Source: Hirudinaria manillensis (Eukaryota > Annelida > Clitellata > Hirudinida > Hirudinidae). From it: a stretch of DNA of 64,000 nucleotides. The notes beneath the pieces are model-generated. The model saw only the letters and a list, made by a program, of their open reading frames with translations. It was not told the origin of the DNA and did no database searches. Position 1 is the first letter of the stretch. Every line of letters starts with the position of its first letter. The position numbers and the translations under genes are program-made. Where the stretch lies: positions 7,900,001 through 7,964,000 of the forward strand of contig CM067536.1 in NCBI GenBank assembly GCA_034509925.1, in the 5' to 3' direction. Shown one piece after another: positions 56,515 to 64,000 of this stretch.

Positions 56515-59500
56515 TCAATCATCGATCAATCTCCTCCCACCACACTGACAAACAATTTTCTTGTTATTTCCTTCAAGGGCCAACTTCATCCTCTTCCAAA
56601 ATTCATCTTTTTTGCTGAAATTAAAAGAAAAATTTCAAAATTAAACGTTTGCGTAATTTGAATGCTTTGATGAAACTAAGTAGTCATGATTCAAGGAAAA
56701 GATTGTAATGCCTCTTAGTATCACACTTGAACCACTCCAGGTAAGTGTAGCGCTTCATAAACCATTCCAGACTTTCCAATGTTTCCTGGATCGGTTCCAA
56801 AAGGACTGCAACCACGATGTTCCTTCCTCTTTCCAAACTCTCCATCTTTGCCAATTCCAGTTCAAGTCGACACCATTTGCTTTGCACAAAGTGATTCGAG
56901 ACAACGAGTATAACCATCCTATTTATGAAATGCATATTGGTTACATTAATATATTAGCGGTTGTTTATCAATCAAGTAATCAAGTGAATTAAAACCTGCT
57001 CGTTTGAATCGCCTTTAAGATGTTGGCTTCTATCTCATTTCCAAGTTCAAAATCCCTTTCGTGAATGCAAAGTCTGAAAGTAATCTTTTCAGAGGGTAAA
57101 GGATCTTCCACAAGTGAAACATTTTCTTCGTCGGAAGCGAGTCTGACGATATGATTTGTGATACCCAAATAGTTATTGGCACGTAAATTTTCATCGTTTT
57201 CACTTTCCCTATTGGCGTTCAATGGAGGTTGTTGCTCAAGTTTGGACATAAGTTCCTGCACAACCCAACTTCTATCGTTCATCTCGTACGAGACGAAAGC
57301 ATCGTAGATGTAATCATTCTCCTCATCCAAGAGCATTTGATAACGTTTCAACCTCTGTGAGCGCTTGATCAAATAATATCGAACGTCCCAGCGATACTTG
57401 TAGGCAATTGTGCTTAACGAAGTGCTTATTATCAACAAGGATAGAAGAACTCCTGATATTATAAGAGGAGTTGCATATTTGCACGACATTGTAGCTTTGA
57501 GAAGTACGGTTTTAACCTCAGTCAAGTCGATTTCATCATCTAAATATTTGCATTTAATTTCATGAATATTTTCAATCAGCGTGTCATTCTTTGCAATCCA
57601 GTCCATGAAGTCTAGATTTTCACAGGAGCACGTCAAAGCGTTGCCCTCAAGAATCAATTTCAACCATCCATAACCTCGTTCTCTCAAGGATGAAAAAACC
57701 ATTAAAGCATCGCTTTCGATTGTAACCAATCTATTGTTCGTAAGATCCATTATCCTGAAATTATTTAATAAAACAATACTTTCGTTTTCTAATCACCAAC
57801 TAGATGTATATCACAGATTCCAATCATTTTTAACAAATATTTATTTTAATAAAAAATAATCCCAGAAGTTATGAAACACATCTTACCTCAGATTTTTCAA
57901 CTGTGACACATCGAACGAAATTGATACCAGAAAATTTGAAGAAAGATTCAGTATCTCCAGACTGACGAGGTTATGAAAGGTTGACCTGTGCAGGGTTTTC
58001 AGATAATTTTGGGCGATATTTAATTCGGTAAGATTGGAATAAACAGCAAATGTTTTAGAATCTGTTTCCAGTTGAAATGACAATTCGTTTTCGTCAAGAA
58101 TGAGACGATCTTGAGATAATAAATTTTTGTTAATAATAATAACTCATTGTTTATTAATTGTTTAGGTATAAACAATAAAAATTTAATATATATTTTAGAA
58201 TATTTAATTGAAAATGTAACTTTGTTACTGCTATTACAGCTATTGCAATAATATGAGCATAATGTTGTTTAGTACTCACCAACCCTAAGACCTCGTTCAA
58301 TACTGTTTTTGAAAATTTTTGGAGCAAAGCAGGTCAAACCGTTCTTTCCAAAATCGAAAGTAACCTTTTGTCGAACATTGGGTCGGAATATCATGACAGG
58401 ACCAGTTGCTATTTTGATCCCATTGTTTCTGTAGAAATATCCCCGGACATTGCAGTTTCCAAATATCATAATAGGTGGTAATATGAAATCCTTTGACGTG
58501 TGAATCTTTAGAGAATTGGAATGGAGAATCTCATGTAGTTCCCTTGGAAACGTGATGCACAATGATTTCTGAACTCTGCTAGAAGTCATCATTGAAGTTC
58601 TGTCTGGAAATTTACATGGTCGAATATTTTTAATGTCAACATCCTTGCATTCTAAATTCCGAAGTTCGGATTGAATCGGTGTCGGATGATCACCTAAAAT
58701 ACTATCACATGGATCCTGGTCTTGATCGTCAAAGTTTATGTAGGTCAGATTTACAAGCATGAAATAAAGACCCGGCCAATGAGCAACGTCTTGAAGGTGA
58801 TTTTTAGAAAGATCTAGATGTCTCACACTTCTAGTGTAAAGAGGCATTACGTTGGATATGTGTACCAATTTATTTTTATCCAGTTTCAATGTTTTTAGAC
58901 ATTTCTTTCTACCCAAAATTTCAAAAAAATCACTTGTTATCACGAACTGTGACAGGCGTCCATCGTAAAGTCCCGTCAAAATAAGTTCTTCCAAATCGTC
59001 CGATACACTGTCCAAGAATTTCTGTATGAGGGAAAAGTTGAGCCGAAAGTTGTAACTTAAATCCAGCGAACGTAAGGCTTTCAACGGTTTAAAGGCACCA
59101 TCCTCAACTTCACTGACCCCTGCTCCCTTTAATGAAAAATTCTTTAGTGTCGTGATGTTTTCAAAATTAATGAAAGTCGAGTTTGTTATTTGTTTCATAT
59201 TCTGATTTATTTTCAATATTTTCAGACTCTTCAACGTGGAGAAACTTTTTCCAAATCCATCCGATAAGTTCCCATCCAAGTGCAGTTCCTCCAACTTGTG
59301 CAAATTGTCGAAAGCACGATGAGGTACTTCTGAATTCTTGTGTATATCTAATATCATTAAAGTTCTTGCTAATCGAGACAATACTTTGGGAGACAGTGTT
59401 AAGTTTAGTCTGTTCTCATCCAAATACAAAGATTTGATTGGAATACCTTTGAAAAATTGCCTTGGAATATGAGAAATATTGTTTCTGCTTAACCTGAGCA

Positions 59501-59973
59501 GTTTTAACGTTCGACAATTATTGATTGAGCGCTGACCAACAAAACTGATGTTATTCCCTGTCAAATCAAGTTCCATTAAGTTTCTAGGCAAAAGACTCGG
59601 TATTTGCGTCAAACCCCTTCTTTTGCAATCCATGATCCCATTTGAACACTTACACTTACCACATTCTTCAGCTGAAATCATTTTATTTCGCTGGCTTATT
59701 TTATTATTTAATTATTATTTTAGTATTTATTAATATTTAATAAATGAACATTTCATCCTATTTATTTATTTATAAAGTGAATTATAGAAATAAATAATTT
59801 ATTAAATAAGTGAATTATAGAAATTAATTTAATGTTATCAAATGTTGAAATTGCAAACCTGTTCCTAAACAACCCGTTTGGTTCTTTTTGCAGAAACTAA
59901 TTTGACTGAAGATAAGAATCGAGAATATATAGAAAAAAAATCGCATTGAGAGTCCTTTAGTTTGAACGAACAT
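56515..59973 (-). CDS. Toll-like receptor B
   Basis: Same six-exon plan as receptor A: 59973-59859, 59671-58280, 58109-57887, 57754-56996, 56918-56727, 56614-56515; 926 residues. The start is the ATG aligned with that of receptor A (MFVQTKGLSMRFFF), although the frame is open upstream. The leucine-rich exon 2 is clearly diverged from A at its ends (EECGKCKCSNG at the N-cap) but shares an identical middle block (ALRSLDLSYNFRLNFSLIQK). Exons 3-6 and the introns between them are almost identical to A. There is a four-residue insertion in the transmembrane region (IISTSLSTIAY against IICTIAY). Box 1 YDAFVSY, box 2 RDFELG and box 3 FWKR are kept. It lies head-to-tail with A, 464 bp between them. 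Confidence 0.92.
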
Positions 59974-61047
59974 TCTGAAAGTGTTTTCTAACAAAATTTT
60001 AAAACCGGATATTTTGTATATCATTTTAAAAGCACCATCTTGCAATTATTTCCACGTAATTGTACATCTTTGAATTTCTCTGAAACGTTTGAAACTCAAT
60101 TTTCCGTTTGTTAATAAAGTCAATAAAGTCGTTCCGTTAAAGTTAAATGTTCTTTTTGATGATAATTGCGATTATATCGCTGTATTAATATTTAGGTCCA
60201 GGGTTACAACGCTTTTATAACTCTTTTGAACATTTTAACGACCGTGGATATAATTACTCAAAGACTTAAAGTTTATAATTTCACAACAAGTTTCTTTCGA
60301 AACCACACAGAAAACCATACTTCTTGAACCTTCCAACCTGCGAAATGGAGGTAACATCACTGGGACCAGTCAATAGGATAACCGACTTGATGCCTTTATA
60401 CGTGATGTCTAGTGTATAAACATATCAATATATACATGCTAATTTATTAACTTAATATGATATGTGTATATACATTATTCTGAAAATAAACAAAATAAAA
60501 CAATTAAAATTAAAAAATAAATAATTATTGCAGATCCATAACAATGGGCCGCTGTTACTTAAAAGTCCTTCAAAATTTTCTTAAGGACAGACTTGATGAT
60601 CAATCAGTTCGTATTTAAAAGCAGAATTTTAAGTTTTAAATTTGCAACTGAAAAATATTGGTCTCGACTTATTGGGACATTGCCAATAATAGGCATTTAT
60701 AATTACGGGTGGTACTGGCATTTTGCCAGTTGTTTTTTGTTTTCAAGACGCTAAAAAGGCCAGAAATATTACAAATAAAGATAATAATTCGTAATAATAA
60801 TAAGTTAGTTTGCCGTAAATTTGGAATAGTTTATTTTTCAAATTCCCCTCATTTTATCGATTCATCTCTCCGAAACTCTAGGAGATAATAAAATTGGGGC
60901 AATTATAACTTACCTATTTGAAACCCTAGAGATATTATTGATGATAATAATAATAATCTGCAGAGAAAGAATTACTGAGTAATTGACTGAGTGAGCGGGT
61001 GGGAGTTATATTGCGTGCAATTTTGGTTGCACTTGGAGACTCACCAA
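59974..61047. other. Divergent intergenic region between Toll-like receptors B and C
   Basis: AT-rich, 1,074 bp between opposite start codons; it must hold both promoters unless further noncoding exons exist. No other gene seen. Confidence 0.6.
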
Positions 61048-63382
61048 ATGACTTCATTGTTCAAAGTTCTCCAGTATTTGGCACTGTTTTGTGCTGCTTG
61101 TAGTTGTTTTGTGTTGACACCGTTAGAAAAGAATATAGGATGTCATGGAAAAGGTAAATAGCGTTATTTGTGAAAATGTCAGTCGAAATAACAGTATTTG
61201 ACTTAAGACAACAACACTGAATAGTGAGGCTGTCAAATTGCGCCAGCATGCTTTTAATTTTTCATGGTTAATAATTGATAGCAGACTTTTAAATGTTCTA
61301 TGAAATGGCCGGTTTAAATATAGTTTAATAAATTTTAAACTGGTCGAAATAATAACCTTTACAATGCTCCCCCACACCCAAAAAAACAGCAACAATTGAA
61401 TTTAATTATCACTTTGAAAATCTAAAATCAAAATTCATTCCAGACGAAGTCTGTGGGATCTGCAAATGTTCTCGTGACGCCGACAAAGTAGATTGTTCCA
61501 AAACCGGCCTAAAACACGTACCACATTCTTTGCCTAAAAACCTGGTCATTTTGAAACTGTCATCGAACAGAATCGTAGAAATTCGCAGTAATGATTTCAA
61601 TAACTGCAAGTACTTGAAAGTACTTGATCTATCTTTGAACGGTTTATCGACTATTCATACGAATTCGTTCAGGGATCTTAAAAATTCTTTGACAAGTCTG
61701 TACCTTCAAAATAACAAATTTAATTTGAGTCCAGCTCCTTCAGTTTTCCATCCTTTGAATTCCAGCTTAAAGATTTTGCACATCCATAGAAATAGAAACC
61801 TTCAGCACCAGATTTTTGACGGATTGTTCTCTCTGGAAGAACTCCATCTCGATGGAGATATTGTCGGCGGATTCGGGAGCGGTTTTTCCAATTTAAAATC
61901 CCTGAAAAGGTTGAAAATCTCTTCACCGCTTGAAAATATAACAGAAAGTACCTTTCAAAACCTGAGGCAATGCACCAATCTCACGGTACTTGACCTTTAC
62001 GGGGCCGGTATCACAAGCCTCGGGCGCAACAGCTTCGAGCCGTTGGAGAACCTTCGTTCTCTCAATTTGAGTTTCAACGAGAAATTAACTTTGGAAAATG
62101 TCTGGATGACACTTGACAGCATATCGAACAAAATGGAGGAACTGATTCTAAGTGGTCTCGTCGGAAATGGTCGTCCAACGCTAACGTTGACGAGCGAATT
62201 TGCCAAAAAACTGGCCAGGATGAAACTCAGGATTTTGAAAATGGACAGAAACAATTTCATCTACATGGATGCAGAATTCGCATCCGCTCTCAGACACCTG
62301 AAGCGTCTGGACATCTCTTACAACAGATTTTCAGACGTTTTCGGTTTCGCCGGATTCAGTTTCGTCATGACGAAAGTAAAGAACATATCAGCCGACAACC
62401 AGTCCAGAAGACAACATTTCCCTCGAACGGAATTTGATGACTATTACGAAGAAATCGAAACCTTAGCCGCAGAAAAAAGACTTACAGGCACTGATAATCC
62501 TAAAACGAAGACATTTATGACCAAGAAATATTCCGAAGAGAATTGTAGGGCACCTACGTTTGAGCCATGTTTGTTTTACGTTGGTCGTTTCATATCTTAC
62601 AAGTCTTGGTGCATACCGTTGGGCCGCAAGTTGAAAGCTTTGCATTTGTCCGGTGCCCTGAATGAACTCTTGGATGAGTTTCCACCGGTTTTATTCGCCG
62701 GCCACTTTAGAATCAGAGAACTTTACTTGGGTAATAACGGCCTGAGATCCCTCAGGGGACCATTCTATGTGGACAAACCGAACAAGTCTACTCCGCTGTT
62801 AATGGATTTCAGTTACAACAACCTGGTTTGTGTGGCACCAGACGCCTTCAGCTTCAGTATTAAAAGGGGCCTATTTATAGGTTAATTGATTTTTTTTTTT
62901 TTAAATATCTTTCAGTACCTAGCAGTTAGTATTACATGGAGTTATTATTTGTAATATATCTTTAAACTTATATTGAAGCACAGAGAAGTGGAACACAGCC
63001 AATAATTTGATCTGTTGCTAATAGTATTATCACCATTATTATAGCAACTTCTTTATTATCATTGCTATCATTATTGCCTCATTAATGTTATTAACTTTGA
63101 AGTATTTATGTAATCACAACTATTTTATATAAGCTGTTCTGAACTTCAATCAGAACACTTGAACTTTGAATGGAATGACCTCGGAGAACAGTTGAGGCTG
63201 GACCAAAATGGTGACACATTTGCCCAATACGAGCAGTTGAAAGTTTTGAATCTCGCCAACAACAAATTGAAGTTCCTGTGCAAAAAGTCCTTCAGGAATC
63301 TTTATAACCTGGAAGTGCTCAATCTCTCGACCAATTCTCTCCAGATTCTTGTCTTTGATGTCATGGCGTTAAAGAATTTAAA
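61048..63382 (+). CDS. Toll-like receptor C, ectodomain only within window
   Basis: Plus-strand exons 61048-61153, 61444-62880 and 63154-63382 follow the same phase plan (1, 1, 2) as exons 1-3 of receptors A and B. Exon 1 encodes a signal peptide (LFKVLQYLALFCAACSCF). Exon 2 starts with the N-cap EVCGICKCS and holds leucine-rich repeats (LVILKLSSNRIVEI, LRSLNLSFNEKL, LKRLDISYNRFSDV). Exon 3 matches the last repeats (LKVLNLANNKL, LEVLNLSTNSL). No exon with transmembrane segment or TIR domain is found in the remaining 618 bp, although the corresponding intron in A is only about 130 bp. The gene therefore either has a longer intron or is cut short. It is transcribed away from receptor B, with 1,074 bp between the start codons. 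Confidence 0.82.
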
Positions 63383-64000
63383 GTTTGTATAAAATTCTGT
63401 GCATTGTTTTTGATCAATTTTTAATCAATGTACCAAAGGCACCACGCCGGTTCCGGGAAAGATTTGCCGACGTTGGTGATCCCCAAAGAAAAACAAAAGG
63501 GCGTGGTTTGTATCACATTTCAGTCAAGAACAAATCTGGTTGGAGCAACGAGTCATAAATGCAGATGACATTTTAATTAGGAAAGGTCCTGTTAGTCATC
63601 GATGATTGACATCTTTTTAATTGGTTACATCCAATTAAAACCATAATAGTCTAAAACCTGATTATCCGAACATCAATTCATGTTTCTGATTGTGAGAAAT
63701 CCCCACTCCTTCCGCCTTCCGAAAATAATTCCGGTTTATTCAAAACAAAAAAAAACTTGGCAATAATTTTGACTATATTTAGACAATGCACTGACTACAA
63801 TCGATAATTCCTCTTCCCCTCACCTCATTTCTTCTTAGACTTCATGCGATTTTGCATGTCGTTAGGTTCTTTATATAGATTATTACGACTCGCTTCTTCT
63901 TCTATATCCGCTTTCACAATCAACTTTCTTCGAACAAAACAAAAAACATATCGCTAAAAATTACTCAAATCTTAGTGAACTTACACCTTACATTGGCAAA
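63383..64000. other. Window end: intron or flank of Toll-like receptor C
   Basis: No sequence matching the next expected exon (last repeat, C-cap, transmembrane segment) on the plus strand. Nothing else recognised. Confidence 0.5.

Noticed and set aside
60530..60620. Possible exon with TTGCAG acceptor and short peptide MGRCYLKVLQNFLKD
   Set aside because: Does not join in phase with the tentative plus-strand exon at 56375-56468 without an immediate stop, and ends after 24 codons.

Overview
The window looks like nuclear DNA of an invertebrate animal. Protein-coding genes are split by many short GT-AG introns, the introns are AT-rich and full of trinucleotide microsatellites, and the gene content is metazoan: a sulfonylurea-receptor-like ABCC transporter, Integrator subunit 6, TTC7, Toll-like receptors and an animal universal stress protein. 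I cannot name the phylum from sequence alone.

Layout. (1) 122-21395 (+): the 3' three quarters of an ABCC gene of SUR type. I could reconstruct it as 30 exons whose phases all agree. Its introns hold other genes without introns: two UBX-domain genes on the minus strand (5093-5866, 6365-7366), an Integrator subunit 6 gene on the minus strand (11219-13777), and one UBX-repeat gene on the plus strand (17175-18011) with the 3' relic of a lost tandem sister in front of it. (2) 23085-31702 (+): six near-identical 1.5 kb units in tandem, each with a 338-aa protein made of three divergent UBX-like domains. (3) 32339-40413 (+): a complete 17-exon TTC7 gene. (4) 40414-45619: gene-poor, repeat-bearing. 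(5) 45620-50487 (+, perhaps to 50796): a universal stress protein family gene. (6) 52757-63382: three Toll-like receptor genes, two head-to-tail on the minus strand and one divergent on the plus strand that runs off the window or is broken.

The least expected content is the UBX family. It occurs three times within 27 kb: an FPR/YPR-bearing pair, an intronic relic plus gene, and a homogenised six-copy array. The copies are tied together by a shared short linker motif (FS-x-x-[DE]-WNK). The intronic gene and the array also share a leader, 3' untranslated region and spacer, so the family spread by local DNA duplication. UBX domains with FPR normally bind p97/VCP. The array proteins keep the fold signature but have lost FPR, so a p97 role is not assured.

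Other points worth attention are a coherent set of lesions in one of the two ATP sites of the ABCC protein, strand-asymmetric (GAT)n/(ATC)n repeats at the two ends of introns, Toll-like receptors whose TIR half is homogenised while the leucine-rich ectodomain has diverged, and a TIR domain whose last block sits on a separate 100-nt exon. Exon boundaries were derived by hand from splice sites, reading phase and family knowledge; none was tested against transcripts.
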